Source: Thiobacillus sp.
Lineage (GTDB): Bacteria > Pseudomonadota > Gammaproteobacteria > Burkholderiales > Thiobacillaceae
Direction of reading: 5' to 3'
DNA: 12,169 nucleotides
Assembly (NCBI GenBank): GCA_020217265.1
Contig: JAIWOS010000104.1
Span: forward strand, 1 to 12,169
This document shows, in pieces, positions 1 to 6,992 of the stretch. How positions within the stretch are numbered: the stretch's first letter is position 1; the number at the start of each line of letters is the position of its first letter. The translations under genes were made by a program, and so were the position numbers. Below the pieces are notes generated by a model. That model ran no database searches, was not told the origin of the DNA, and saw only the letters and a program-made list of their open reading frames with translations.

Positions 1-558
1 CGGGGCGGGTTTGGCGGCCTGCGCCGGGGCCGCTGCCTTCGGCTCGGCCTGGGGAGCGGGCCTTGCGACCGTGTCGGTCGCCTTGGGCGCCGGCGCCGGC
101 ACGGCCGGTGTCTGGGCCGGCGCAACCGTTACCGGCGCTGCTGTCTGCGTCCCACCCATGCCAGGCGGATCGAGCAGCAGGGTATATTCGCGCACCAACC
201 GGCCAGACGCCCAGGAGAGCTCGACCAGCATGTCGATGAAAGGATCGTTGACCGGTCGCGAGGACGTGACTTTCAGGACAGCCTTGCCATTGGGCTTTTT
301 CTCGACGGCAAAGCGCAAGGAGGAGAGCACGGGGGTGAATTCGACGCGCGCATCGCGGAACGCCTGATCGGACGCCAGCGTGGCCGAGATGCTGTCGAGT
401 TCGGCCTTGTCGGCGGCAAACAGCTCGATCTCGGCCGAGAGCGGTTGCCCCAGCGCCGAACCGACCGACAGCTTGCCCAGCCCGGCGGCGCTCGCCATCA
501 GCGGCAGCGCGATCAGGCCGGCAGCAGCCAGTTGGGTAGTGAAGCGCTTCAATTTCAT
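1..558 (-). CDS. fimV: FimV N-terminal region (partial, runs off left edge)
   Basis: FimV is an envelope protein with a periplasmic LysM-type domain that supports type IV pilus assembly and polar localisation of motility and secretion components in its known homologues. The visible 186 residues open with a signal peptide: basic KLKR start, hydrophobic stretch, and an ASA-A cleavage site near residue 24. The FimV N-terminal core follows (about residues 25-130), with the signatures GLGKLSVGSALGQPLSAEIEL early on and DPFIDMLVELSWASGRLVRE near residues 105-124. From about residue 131 the chain becomes an Ala/Pro-rich linker, as expected before the LysM domain, which lies outside the window. The start at 558 follows a GGGAG ribosome site and sits behind a 7-bp hairpin. 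It lies 130 bases downstream of asd in the same direction, and the asd-fimV pairing is familiar in betaproteobacteria. Family assignment is firm; the C-terminal TPR part cannot be checked here. Confidence 0.93.
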   Translation of the reverse strand, partial: MKLKRFTTQLAAAGLIALPLMASAAGLGKLSVGSALGQPLSAEIELFAADKAELDSISATLASDQAFRDARVEFTPVLSSLRFAVEKKPNGKAVLKVTSSRPVNDPFIDMLVELSWASGRLVREYTLLLDPPGMGGTQTAAPVTVAPAQTPAVPAPAPKATDTVARPAPQAEPKAAAPAQAAKPAP

Positions 559-575
559 CCCGTTTCTCCCTGAGA

Positions 576-592
576 GCCCCGTTTTACGGGGC
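576..592 (-). promoter_or_regulatory. Perfect 7-bp hairpin in the fimV leader
   Basis: GCCCCGT and ACGGGGC flank a 3-base loop, giving a perfect GC-rich stem 17 bases before the fimV ATG and just upstream of its GGGAG ribosome site. No T-run follows it on either strand, so it does not look like a complete intrinsic terminator. It could attenuate read-through from asd, stabilise the fimV mRNA 5' end, or affect ribosome access. The structure is seen directly; the function is inferred. Confidence 0.5.
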
Positions 593-634
593 GTTGAATC
601 CTCGACGCCTTTATTGACGGCGCGACGAGCGCAA

Positions 635-663
635 TCTTTAGAGCATAAATCGCACCAAGACAA
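635..663 (-). promoter_or_regulatory. Candidate sigma-70-type promoter for fimV
   Basis: On the minus strand TTGTCT (658-663) and TAAAGA (635-640) are separated by 17 bases, in the 130-base gap between asd and fimV. Both boxes match the consensus only partly. It would allow fimV expression independent of the leu-asd transcript. This is a pattern match by eye with no support beyond position and spacing. Confidence 0.3.
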
Positions 664-688
664 GGCCGGCGCGATCCGACTGTTGTTT

Positions 689-1801
689 TCAGGATTCGAG
701 CAGGATGCGCAACATGCGGCGCAGCGGTTCCGCCGCGCCCCACAGCAACTGGTCGCCGACGGTGAACGCGGTGAGGTACTGCGGCCCCATGTTGAGCTTG
801 CGCATGCGGCCGATCGGCACGGTGAGCGTGCCGGTGACGGCGGCGGGGGTGAGTTCGCGCATGGTGATGTCGCGGTCGTTGGGCACGACTTTGACCCATT
901 GATTGTGCGCGGCGATGAGGCCGTGGATGTCGTCCAGCGGCACGTCCTTGGTCAGCTTGATGGTGAGCGCCTGCGAGTGGCAGCGCATGGCGCCGACGCG
1001 CACGCAAAGGCCGTCGATGGGTACCGGATTGGCGCTCCTGCCCATGATCTTGTTCGCCTCGACCTGGGCTTTCCATTCTTCCTTGGACTGGCCGGAGGGC
1101 AGCGCCACGTCGATCCAGGGGATCAGGTTGCCGGCCAGCGGCACCGGCCAGGCGTCGAGCGGATAGTCGTCGGAACGGATGAACTCGGCGACCTTCTTGT
1201 CGATTTCGAGGATCGCGGCCGCGGGATCGCCGACCATGTCGGCGACTTCGCCATGAATCGCGCCCATCTGCATGATGAGTTCCTTCATGTTGCGCGCGCC
1301 CGCGCCCGACGCTGCCTGGTAGGTCATGGGCGACACCCATTCGACCAGCCCGGCGTCGAACAGCCCGCCCATCGCCATCAGCATGAGCGACACGGTGCAG
1401 TTGCCGCCGACGTAGGTTTTGACGCCGTTGGCGATGCCGTCGCGGATGACCTTGCCGTTGACCGGGTCGAGGATGATGATGGCGTCGTCTTTCATGCGCA
1501 GCGTGGACGCGGCGTCGATCCAGTAGCCGTTCCAGCCCGCCGCGCGCAGTTTGGGATACACCTCCTGGGTGTAGTCGCCGCCCTGGCAGCTGATGATGGC
1601 GTCGCAGGCTTTCAGTTCATCGATGCTGTTGGCGTCTTTCAGCGGTGGCACGTCCTTGCCGATGTCCGGCCCCTTGCCGCCGACGTTGGACGTGGTGAAA
1701 AACACCGGGTCGATGTGGTCGAAGTCGCGTTCTTCTTTCATGCGCCCCATGAGCACCGAGCCCACCATGCCGCGCCAGCCGATCAAGCCTACTTTCATCA
1801 T
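689..1801 (-). CDS. asd: Aspartate-semialdehyde dehydrogenase
   Basis: Asd reduces 4-aspartyl phosphate with NADPH to aspartate 4-semialdehyde, the branch point to diaminopimelate/lysine, threonine and methionine, in the cytoplasm. The 370-residue protein has the size of the Gram-negative type. The N-terminal nucleotide-binding fold shows [14 protein letters not shown] (residues 4-17). The catalytic cysteine sits in GGNCTVS (Cys135), followed by the active-site [12 protein letters not shown] segment (about 161-172). Substrate and base residues appear as Glu241/242, Arg268 in [12 protein letters not shown] and His275. These positions agree with the Escherichia coli enzyme (Cys135, Glu241, Arg267, His274). 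Two ATG codons are adjacent; the first is chosen because GGAG lies 9 bases before it. Asd follows leuB by 68 bases on the same strand, so co-transcription with the leucine genes is likely. Confidence 0.97.
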   Translation of the reverse strand: MMKVGLIGWRGMVGSVLMGRMKEERDFDHIDPVFFTTSNVGGKGPDIGKDVPPLKDANSIDELKACDAIISCQGGDYTQEVYPKLRAAGWNGYWIDAASTLRMKDDAIIILDPVNGKVIRDGIANGVKTYVGGNCTVSLMLMAMGGLFDAGLVEWVSPMTYQAASGAGARNMKELIMQMGAIHGEVADMVGDPAAAILEIDKKVAEFIRSDDYPLDAWPVPLAGNLIPWIDVALPSGQSKEEWKAQVEANKIMGRSANPVPIDGLCVRVGAMRCHSQALTIKLTKDVPLDDIHGLIAAHNQWVKVVPNDRDITMRELTPAAVTGTLTVPIGRMRKLNMGPQYLTAFTVGDQLLWGAAEPLRRMLRILLES

Positions 1802-1869
1802 TGTTCGAGTCTCCAGAAAATCCTGTTCGCGAAGTCAAGGCGCTTCTTGCCGTTTCTTCGCAGAAAAAA

Positions 1870-2931
1870 TCACAGCGCCTTCACCACCGCGTCGCCCATT
1901 TCGCTGCAGGACACTTTTTGCGTGCCTTCAGTGTAGATGTCGCTGGTGCGCAAGCCCTGCGCGATCACCTTCTTCACCGCATTCTCAATCCGGTCGGCGG
2001 TTGCCAGGTCGGCAAAGGTGTAGCGATACATCATCGCGACGGAAAGAATGGTCGCCAGCGGGTTGGCGAGATTCTTGCCCGCAATGTCCGGCGCAGAGCC
2101 GTGAATCGGCTCGTACATGCCCTTGTTGTTTTCATCCAGCGAGGCTGACGGCAGCATGCCGATCGAGCCCGACAGCATCGAGGCCGCATCGGACAAAATA
2201 TCGCCGAAGATGTTGCCGGTGACGATGGTGTCGAACTGCTTCGGCCACTTGATCATCTGCATCGCGGCGTTGTCCACATACATGTGCGACAGCTCGACCT
2301 CGGGGTACTGCTTGCCGACCTCGATGACGACTTCCTTCCACAGTTCCGAGCATTCCAGCACGTTGGCCTTTTCCACCGAACACAGCTTCTTGCCGCGCTT
2401 CATGGCGATGCCGAAGGCCACATGTGCCACGCGACGCACTTCGGACTCGGAATAGATCATGGTGTTGAAACCCACGCGCTCGCCATTCCGCACCTCGATG
2501 CCGCGCGGCTGACCAAAATACACGTCGCCGGTCAGTTCGCGCACGATCATGATGTCCAGTCCCGACACCACTTCGGGCTTCAACGACGACGCGCCGGCCA
2601 GTTCCGGATACAGCAGCGCCGGACGCAGGTTGGCGAAGAGATTCAGCTCTTTCCTGATCCGCAGCAGGCCGCGCTCCGGGCGCAGCGGGCGGTCGAGCAT
2701 GTCGTACTGCGGCCCACCCACGGCCCCCAGCAGCACGGCATCGGCCGCGCGGGCAAGGTTCAGCGTGGCCTCGGGCAGCGGATCGCCTGCCGCGTCGTAG
2801 CCCGCGCCGCCGATGGGCGCTTCTTCCATGTCGATGTTCGCGCCGTCGGCTTTCAGCGCATTGAGCACCTTGACCGCTTGCGCGACGATTTCCGGACCGA
2901 TGCCGTCACCGGGTAGCACTGCAATTTTCAT
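1870..2931 (-). CDS. leuB: 3-isopropylmalate dehydrogenase
   Basis: LeuB oxidatively decarboxylates 3-isopropylmalate with NAD+ to 2-oxoisocaproate, the last specific step before transamination to leucine. The 353-residue chain is full length. It begins [15 protein letters not shown] and carries the substrate-binding arginines near 91-103, Tyr138 in [10 protein letters not shown], Lys188 in SVEKANVLE, and the metal-binding aspartates Asp220 (YVDNAAMQM), Asp244 and Asp248 ([10 protein letters not shown]). The adenine-binding loop [11 protein letters not shown] is near 278-287. An upstream in-frame GTG at 2949 exists, but the ATG at 2931 is preferred: AAAGG precedes it at normal distance and the family starts at this residue. 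The leader contains a large inverted repeat (2945-3019) ending a few bases before the ribosome site, which could influence translation. It lies downstream of leuD. Confidence 0.97.
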   Translation of the reverse strand: MKIAVLPGDGIGPEIVAQAVKVLNALKADGANIDMEEAPIGGAGYDAAGDPLPEATLNLARAADAVLLGAVGGPQYDMLDRPLRPERGLLRIRKELNLFANLRPALLYPELAGASSLKPEVVSGLDIMIVRELTGDVYFGQPRGIEVRNGERVGFNTMIYSESEVRRVAHVAFGIAMKRGKKLCSVEKANVLECSELWKEVVIEVGKQYPEVELSHMYVDNAAMQMIKWPKQFDTIVTGNIFGDILSDAASMLSGSIGMLPSASLDENNKGMYEPIHGSAPDIAGKNLANPLATILSVAMMYRYTFADLATADRIENAVKKVIAQGLRTSDIYTEGTQKVSCSEMGDAVVKAL

Positions 2932-2944
2932 CTGAAACCTTTTC

Positions 2945-3019
2945 ACCACAGAGACACAGAGGCACGGAGAACAACGAAAACCGGGATGGGTTTTCTCTGT
3001 GGCTCTGTGCCTCTGCGGT
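2945..3019. repeat. Inverted repeat with arms of three tandem CACAGAGR octamers
   Basis: The left arm is 2945-2971 and the right arm 2993-3019, with a 21-base centre. The arms are reverse complements at 23 of 27 positions. Each arm holds three head-to-tail octamers of consensus CACAGAGR: CACAGAGA, CACAGAGG and CACGGAGA at 2947-2970, and on the opposite strand CGCAGAGG, CACAGAGC and CACAGAGA at 2994-3017. The leuD stop codon shares the last base of the right arm, and the left arm ends 14 bases before the leuB start. CACAGAG-rich palindromes of this look occur between genes in many bacterial genomes, so this is probably a dispersed intergenic repeat rather than a gene-specific element. It lacks a T-run and is not a typical terminator. 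Confidence 0.85.
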
Positions 3020-3657
3020 TAAACAAAAAGCCACGGCGCTTCGATTTTGCGCCGTTCTTCATACGCCTTGATCTTGTCCGACTGAAGCAGCGTGAGACCG
3101 ATGTCGTCGAGGCCATTGATCAGGCGATGCTTGCGGCCGGCGTCGACTTCGAACGCGAGCACCTCGCCCGCCGGCGTGGTGACGGTCTGGGCCGCCAGAT
3201 CGATGGCGAGCCGGTAGCCTTCGGCCGCCTCGCATTCGCGGAACAGCCGATCGACGACGCCGGCGTCGAGGACGATGGGCAGGATGCCGTTCTTGAAGCA
3301 GTTGTTGTAGAAAATGTCGGCGAAGCTGGGGGCGATGATCGCGCGGATGCCGTAATCTTCCAGCGCCCAGGGGGCGTGCTCGCGGCTGGAGCCACAACCG
3401 AAGTTGTCGCGCGCGAGCAGGATCGAGGCGCCCTGGTAGCGCGGAAAATTCAGCACGAATTCCGGATTCGGCTGGCGGCTGGCAGGATCCATGCCGGGCT
3501 CGCCGTGGTCGAGATAGCGCCATTCGTCGAACAGGTTGGGGCCGAAACCGGCGCGCTTGATCGATTTCAGGAACTGCTTGGGAATGATGGCGTCGGTGTC
3601 GACGTTGGCGCGGTCGAGCGGAACCACCAATCCGTGGTGCGAGGTAAACGCTTGCAT
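3019..3657 (-). CDS. leuD: 3-isopropylmalate dehydratase small subunit
   Basis: LeuD pairs with LeuC to form isopropylmalate isomerase, which converts 2-isopropylmalate to 3-isopropylmalate through a dehydrated intermediate. The 212-residue protein is normal length. It opens [33 protein letters not shown], the family's start, and carries the swivel-domain active-site loop [15 protein letters not shown] near residues 85-99. The open frame extends upstream to 3741, but that part overlaps the lipoprotein gene and has no family similarity, so the ATG at 3657 is used. The preceding lipoprotein gene's stop is separated from this ATG by one base (TGA-C-ATG), and no strong ribosome site of its own is visible. 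Translation is therefore probably coupled to that small gene. Confidence 0.96.
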   Translation of the reverse strand: MQAFTSHHGLVVPLDRANVDTDAIIPKQFLKSIKRAGFGPNLFDEWRYLDHGEPGMDPASRQPNPEFVLNFPRYQGASILLARDNFGCGSSREHAPWALEDYGIRAIIAPSFADIFYNNCFKNGILPIVLDAGVVDRLFRECEAAEGYRLAIDLAAQTVTTPAGEVLAFEVDAGRKHRLINGLDDIGLTLLQSDKIKAYEERRKIEAPWLFV

Positions 3658-3658
3658 G

Positions 3659-3784
3659 TCAGCGGCTACCCGCGCGCTCGATGGCGCCACCGGCCTTTTC
3701 GATATCCTTGCCGATGCCTTGCACGGTATTGCATCCGGCAAGCACGAACAGGGCAGCGAGTGCCGCAGCGATCATTGATTTCAT
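3659..3784 (-). CDS. Entericidin A/B-family small lipoprotein
   Basis: This 41-residue gene lies between leuC and leuD. The product starts [20 protein letters not shown]: a short hydrophobic signal sequence with lipobox LAGC, so Cys18 should be lipidated after signal peptidase II cleavage. The mature tail ([22 protein letters not shown]) matches the entericidin pattern of Gly-x-Gly-x-Asp-Ile followed by Gly/Ala-rich residues. Escherichia coli entericidins are an envelope lipoprotein toxin/antidote pair; only one gene is present here, so a toxin role is not shown. AGGGG at 3791-3795 gives a good ribosome site 6-7 bases before the ATG. Spacing is 15 bases from leuC and 1 base to leuD, so it is part of the operon. 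A small entericidin-like gene between leuC and leuD is, to my knowledge, common in betaproteobacteria. Confidence 0.88.
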   Translation of the reverse strand: MKSMIAAALAALFVLAGCNTVQGIGKDIEKAGGAIERAGSR

Positions 3785-3799
3785 GTGTTTCCCCTCAAA

Positions 3800-5203
3800 T
3801 CAAAAATGGCGTACGTCGACGAAATGACCGGCGATGCCGGCGGCCGCAGCCATGGCAGGACTGACCAGATGGGTGCGCCCGCCCTGCCCCTGCCGGCCTT
3901 CGAAATTGCGGTTCGAGGTCGACGCGCAGCGCTCGCCGGGTTCCAGCCGGTCGGCGTTCATCGCCAGACACATCGAGCAGCCCGGCTCGCGCCATTCGAA
4001 GCCGGCTTCGAGAAAAACCTTGTCGAGGCCTTCGGCCTCGGCCTGCTGCTTCACCAGCCCCGACCCCGGCACGACCATCGCCAGCTTCACGCTGGCGGAT
4101 TTCTTACGACCGCGAACCACGGCGGCGGCCTCGCGCAGGTCCTCGATGCGGGAATTGGTGCACGAGCCGATGAAGACCTTGTCGATGGCGATGCGCTCGA
4201 TGGGCGTGCCGGCGGCGAGCCCCATGTAGTCGAGCGCGCGCGTCCAGTCATGGCGCTTCACCTCGCTCGGCGCGGCGGCCGGGTCGGGCACGCGGCCGTG
4301 CACGGTGGTGACCATCTCGGGCGAGGTGCCCCAGGTGACCTGCGGCTCGATGGCGGCAGCGTCGAGTTCGACCACCTGATCGAACACCGCGTCGGCATCG
4401 GAATGCAGCGTCTTCCACCAGGCGACGGCCTTGTCCCAGGCCTCGCCCACGGGCGAGAAGGGGCGCCCCCTGACGTATTCGATCGTCGTCTCGTCGACCG
4501 CGACCATGCCCGCGCGCGCGCCCGCCTCGATCGCCATGTTGCACAGTGTCATGCGGCCTTCCATCGACAGGCCGCGGATCGCCGAGCCGCCGAATTCCAG
4601 CGCGTAGCCGGTGCCGCCCGCGGTGCCGATTCTGCCGATCACGGCAAGTGCAACGTCCTTGGCGGTCACGCCGCGTCCGAGCTGGCCTTCGACCTTCACC
4701 AGCATCGTCTTCGACGGTTTCTGCCACAGGCATTGCGTCGCCAGCACGTGTTCGACCTCGGATGTGCCGATGCCGAAGGCCAGCGCGCCGAAGGCGCCGT
4801 GGGTAGAGGTGTGCGAATCGCCGCAGACCACGGTCATGCCCGGCAGGGTCAGCCCCTCTTCGGGGCCGATGACGTGCACGATGCCCTGCCGCACGTCGTT
4901 CATCTTGAATTCGCGGATGCCGAATTCGGCGCAGTTGGCGTCCAGCGTTTCCACCTGCAGGCGAGAGACGGGGTCGGCGATGCCCTGGCTGCGGTCGGTC
5001 GTCGGCACGTTGTGGTCGGGCACGGCTACCGCCGCATCGACGCGACGCGGCGTGCGGTGCGCGAGCTTCAGGCCCTCGAAAGCCTGCGGGCTGGTGACTT
5101 CATGCACCAGATGTCGGTCGATATAAAGCAGCGACGTGCCATCGGGCTCGACGTGGACGACGTGGGCATCCCACAATTTCTGGAACAGGGTCTGGCCGGG
5201 CAT
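3800..5203 (-). CDS. leuC: 3-isopropylmalate dehydratase large subunit
   Basis: LeuC is the [4Fe-4S] catalytic subunit of isopropylmalate isomerase, acting with LeuD in leucine synthesis. The 467-residue protein is full length for the bacterial type. It starts [16 protein letters not shown] and shows the aconitase-superfamily motifs [32 protein letters not shown] (about 126-157), [12 protein letters not shown] with cluster ligand Cys348, and [11 protein letters not shown] with ligands Cys409 and Cys412, plus [10 protein letters not shown] near the C-terminus. No strong Shine-Dalgarno sequence precedes the ATG at 5203. The gene starts only 36 bases after the transporter upstream, so there is no room for a classic leucine leader-peptide attenuator. 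It may be co-transcribed with the transporter or use a promoter inside that gene. Confidence 0.97.
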   Translation of the reverse strand: MPGQTLFQKLWDAHVVHVEPDGTSLLYIDRHLVHEVTSPQAFEGLKLAHRTPRRVDAAVAVPDHNVPTTDRSQGIADPVSRLQVETLDANCAEFGIREFKMNDVRQGIVHVIGPEEGLTLPGMTVVCGDSHTSTHGAFGALAFGIGTSEVEHVLATQCLWQKPSKTMLVKVEGQLGRGVTAKDVALAVIGRIGTAGGTGYALEFGGSAIRGLSMEGRMTLCNMAIEAGARAGMVAVDETTIEYVRGRPFSPVGEAWDKAVAWWKTLHSDADAVFDQVVELDAAAIEPQVTWGTSPEMVTTVHGRVPDPAAAPSEVKRHDWTRALDYMGLAAGTPIERIAIDKVFIGSCTNSRIEDLREAAAVVRGRKKSASVKLAMVVPGSGLVKQQAEAEGLDKVFLEAGFEWREPGCSMCLAMNADRLEPGERCASTSNRNFEGRQGQGGRTHLVSPAMAAAAGIAGHFVDVRHF

Positions 5204-5239
5204 GTGGATCAGGGTTGGTGCGAGAAAACGCCAATTATT

Positions 5240-6403
5240 TCATAGCTTGGGGCCGGCTGGCACGGCTTTTGTGTGCCCCCACCGGGCATAGACGGCCCAG
5301 GCCAGGGCGGCGCTTGCCGCCGCCAGGGTGAACGTCCAGTTCGCCCCCAGCCCTTCCCAGGTCACGCCGCTCACCAGCCCGCCGAGCGTGCCGCCCACCC
5401 CGTACGACAGGCTGGTGTAGAGCGCCTGCCCGCGCGCCTGGTGGCGCCCGCGAAAATGCCGGTGGATGAGCGCCACCGCCGCCGCGTGGTAGGTGCCGAA
5501 GGTGAAGGCGTGCAGCGTCTGCGCCCCCCACACCAGCCAGGCCGATTCCACCCCCCAGGCGATCAGCAGGAAACGCAGCACGGCGAGCGCGAAGCTGGCG
5601 AGGATCAGGCGGCGCGGCGTCACCCGCGCGAAGATGCGCGGAATGACGAGAAAAATGCCGATCTCGCACAATACGCCCAGCGCCCACAGCCAGCCGACGG
5701 TGGATTTCTCGTAGCCGTGATCGACCAGATAGATCGAATAGAAGGTGTAATAAGGCCCGTGTGTCGCCGCCATCAGCAGGCAGGCGACGAGCAGGGCCGC
5801 CACCTCGGGGCGTTTCACGACATCCCAGATGGAATGGCGGTCGCCCGGGTGGGCAAGGATCTCCGCCTCCGGGATCACCCGCGCGAACGCGGCGATGCCC
5901 AGCATGACCGCCAGCACGGCCCATGGCAGCCAGCCGATCGGGACATGGTCGAACGCGTAGCCCAGCCCGACCACCATGACAATGAAGCCGATCGACCCCC
6001 ACAGCCGGATGCGGCCGTAGGCATCGGTCCGCTCGCCCAGATGCGACAGCGTCATCGCCTCGACCAGCGGCAACGAGGCGCTCCAGAAAAAGCTCAGCGC
6101 TGCCATCACCGCGAACATCCACCAGAACGACGTTCCGAAGAACACCCCGCAGAACGCGACGACGCTGCCGACGGCGGCCAGTTGCACGATTTGTGTGCGC
6201 CGACCGGTGCGGTCGGCGACATGCCCCCAGACATTGGGCGCAAAAATCCGCATCACCTGCAGCAGCGACATCAATATGCCGATCTGGAAGGCGTTGAACG
6301 ACAGCGATTGCAGATACAGCCCCCAGAAGGGCGAGATCGCGCCGACGAAGGCGAAGTAGAAGAAATAGAAACCGGACAGCCGCCAGTAGGGAACCGCGCT
6401 CAT
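5240..6403 (-). CDS. MFS transporter, 3-phenylpropionate permease (HcaT-like) family
   Basis: This is a 387-residue inner-membrane carrier with about 12 hydrophobic segments. It begins MSAVPYWRLSGFYFFYFAFVGAISPFWGLYL, typical of the phenylpropionic-acid-porter branch of the major facilitator superfamily. The MFS loop motif between helices 2 and 3 appears as GHVADRTGRR (about residues 60-69), and SFFWSASLPLVEAMTLSHLG and YGRIRLWGSIGF follow as in that branch. Other conserved segments include YTFYSIYLVDHGY and TFGTYHAAAVALIHRHF. The substrate cannot be read from sequence; HcaT is the named relative, but most relatives are uncharacterised. The stop lies 36 bases before leuC on the same strand. 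No ribosome site precedes the ATG, and a -10-like GATAAT sits right in front of it, so the message may be leaderless or nearly so. Confidence 0.88.
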   Translation of the reverse strand: MSAVPYWRLSGFYFFYFAFVGAISPFWGLYLQSLSFNAFQIGILMSLLQVMRIFAPNVWGHVADRTGRRTQIVQLAAVGSVVAFCGVFFGTSFWWMFAVMAALSFFWSASLPLVEAMTLSHLGERTDAYGRIRLWGSIGFIVMVVGLGYAFDHVPIGWLPWAVLAVMLGIAAFARVIPEAEILAHPGDRHSIWDVVKRPEVAALLVACLLMAATHGPYYTFYSIYLVDHGYEKSTVGWLWALGVLCEIGIFLVIPRIFARVTPRRLILASFALAVLRFLLIAWGVESAWLVWGAQTLHAFTFGTYHAAAVALIHRHFRGRHQARGQALYTSLSYGVGGTLGGLVSGVTWEGLGANWTFTLAAASAALAWAVYARWGHTKAVPAGPKL

Positions 6404-6463
6404 GCGCCGGCATTATCCACGAGGCCGGCCGGCGCCGCGCCGGAAAAAATCAGGGAATCCTGC

Positions 6464-6491
6464 TTGCGCCCCTGAAACGCTGGCCTACGCT
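6464..6491 (+). promoter_or_regulatory. Candidate promoter for the DsrC-like gene
   Basis: TTGCGC (6464-6469) and TACGCT (6486-6491) are 16 bases apart in the divergent gap between the MFS transporter and the DsrC-like gene, placing a start site near 6498, about 28 bases before the ATG. Matches to the sigma-70 consensus are partial. Assignment rests on position and spacing. Confidence 0.35.
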
Positions 6492-6525
6492 GAAAACCTA
6501 CCGGCAACACTGCGAGGAGAACATC

Positions 6526-6897
6526 ATGATTCACACTTCCGTCGACATCAATCAGTACATCCGCGAACCCGCGACCGACCCCGATTTTCCCGATGCCCCC
6601 CTGGGGTGGAGCCGTGCCGAGGCGCAGGAAATCGCGCGCAACGAGAACCTCACGCTGACCGACGCCCATTGGGAAACCATACGTGCGCTCCAGCGCTATT
6701 ACGCCCGCCACGACGACGGGACCCCGGTCAACCTGCGCGAGCTGCACGATGCGCTCGACGAGCACTTCCACGCGCAGGGCGGACTGAAGTATCTCTACAC
6801 GCTGTTTCCCGGCGGCCCCATCGCGCAAAGCTGCCGGTTGGCCGGACTGAAGGCGCCCTTCATTGCCAGCGACCGCAGCTTCGGCAGCGTTGCCTGA
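6526..6897 (+). CDS. DsrC/TusE-family protein lacking the C-terminal cysteine
   Basis: The 123-residue product belongs to the DsrC/TusE/DsvC family, whose members carry sulfur on a flexible C-terminal arm: DsrC as a trisulfide carrier with sulfite reductase, TusE in tRNA 2-thiouridine relay. Family hallmarks are the helical core (LTLTDAHWETIRALQRYYARH, about 42-62), NLRELHDALDEHF, GGLKYLYTLFPGGP (about 85-98) and the arm QSCRLAGLKAP (101-111). Cys103 is the upstream arm cysteine. The penultimate cysteine expected 11 residues later is replaced by Ala114, and the tail continues with nine more residues ending RSFGSVA. A two-cysteine DsrC reaction and canonical TusE chemistry are therefore both unlikely. 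It resembles the cysteine-depleted paralogues proposed to be regulatory. AGGAG lies about 7 bases before the ATG. It stands apart from any dsr or tus gene in the window. Confidence 0.88.
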   Translation: MIHTSVDINQYIREPATDPDFPDAPLGWSRAEAQEIARNENLTLTDAHWETIRALQRYYARHDDGTPVNLRELHDALDEHFHAQGGLKYLYTLFPGGPIAQSCRLAGLKAPFIASDRSFGSVA

Positions 6898-6909
6898 GCC
6901 GTTTCTGCC

Positions 6910-6929
6910 GCCCGGCCTGCAGGCCGGGC
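6910..6929 (+). terminator. Perfect GC palindrome after the DsrC-like gene, probable terminator
   Basis: A 20-base perfect palindrome (GCCCGGCCTG and its reverse complement) starts 12 bases after the DsrC-like stop. It can fold as an 8-bp GC stem with a TGCA loop. Only a short TT follows, so it would be a weak Rho-independent terminator or an mRNA 3'-end stabiliser. A bidirectional or protein-binding role is also possible. Confidence 0.5.
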
Positions 6930-6958
6930 TTGCTCATCGCCTGGAATCCCCACATACT
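6930..6958 (+). promoter_or_regulatory. Candidate promoter for the GGDEF gene
   Basis: TTGCTC (6930-6935) and CATACT (6953-6958) are 17 bases apart, directly after the palindrome. A start near 6965 would give a leader of roughly 28 bases to the proposed TTG start at 6993. Partial consensus match only. Confidence 0.3.
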
Positions 6959-6992
6959 CGGCGCATTCCATCGAAGCCGGGATTGCCCCATC

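Noticed and set aside
1802..1869. Promoter (TTGACT) for asd in the leuB-asd gap
   Set aside because: The -35-like hexamer has no -10 partner at 16-18 bases; read-through from leuB is the simpler reading.
380..1936. A 518-codon plus-strand open frame opposite fimV and asd
   Set aside because: It is a GC-bias shadow of asd and the fimV start, with low-complexity His/Asp/Arg-rich translation and no recognisable family.
2932..2949. GTG start for leuB six codons upstream
   Set aside because: The extra residues (VKRFQ) have no family counterpart, the start falls within the repeat arm, and AAAGG is placed for the ATG at 2931.
3658..3741. N-terminal extension of LeuD to 3741
   Set aside because: It overlaps the lipoprotein gene in another frame. 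LeuD proteins begin at the MQAFTSHHG position.
3659..3784. Entericidin toxin/antidote pair
   Set aside because: Only one small lipoprotein gene can be found; no second entericidin-like frame lies in either adjoining gap, so a toxin-antitoxin call is not supported.
3785..5245. A 486-codon plus-strand open frame opposite leuC
   Set aside because: LeuC on the other strand has all cluster-ligand motifs; the plus-strand frame is its antisense shadow.
6429..6443. GC-rich 7-bp hairpin followed by an A-run, considered as a terminator
   Set aside because: The A/T run is on the wrong side for termination on either strand, and it lies upstream of both divergent genes.
5273..6475. A 400-codon plus-strand open frame opposite the MFS gene
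   Set aside because: It is a Gln/Arg/Pro/His-rich antisense translation with no membrane or domain pattern, while the minus strand encodes a clear 12-helix transporter.
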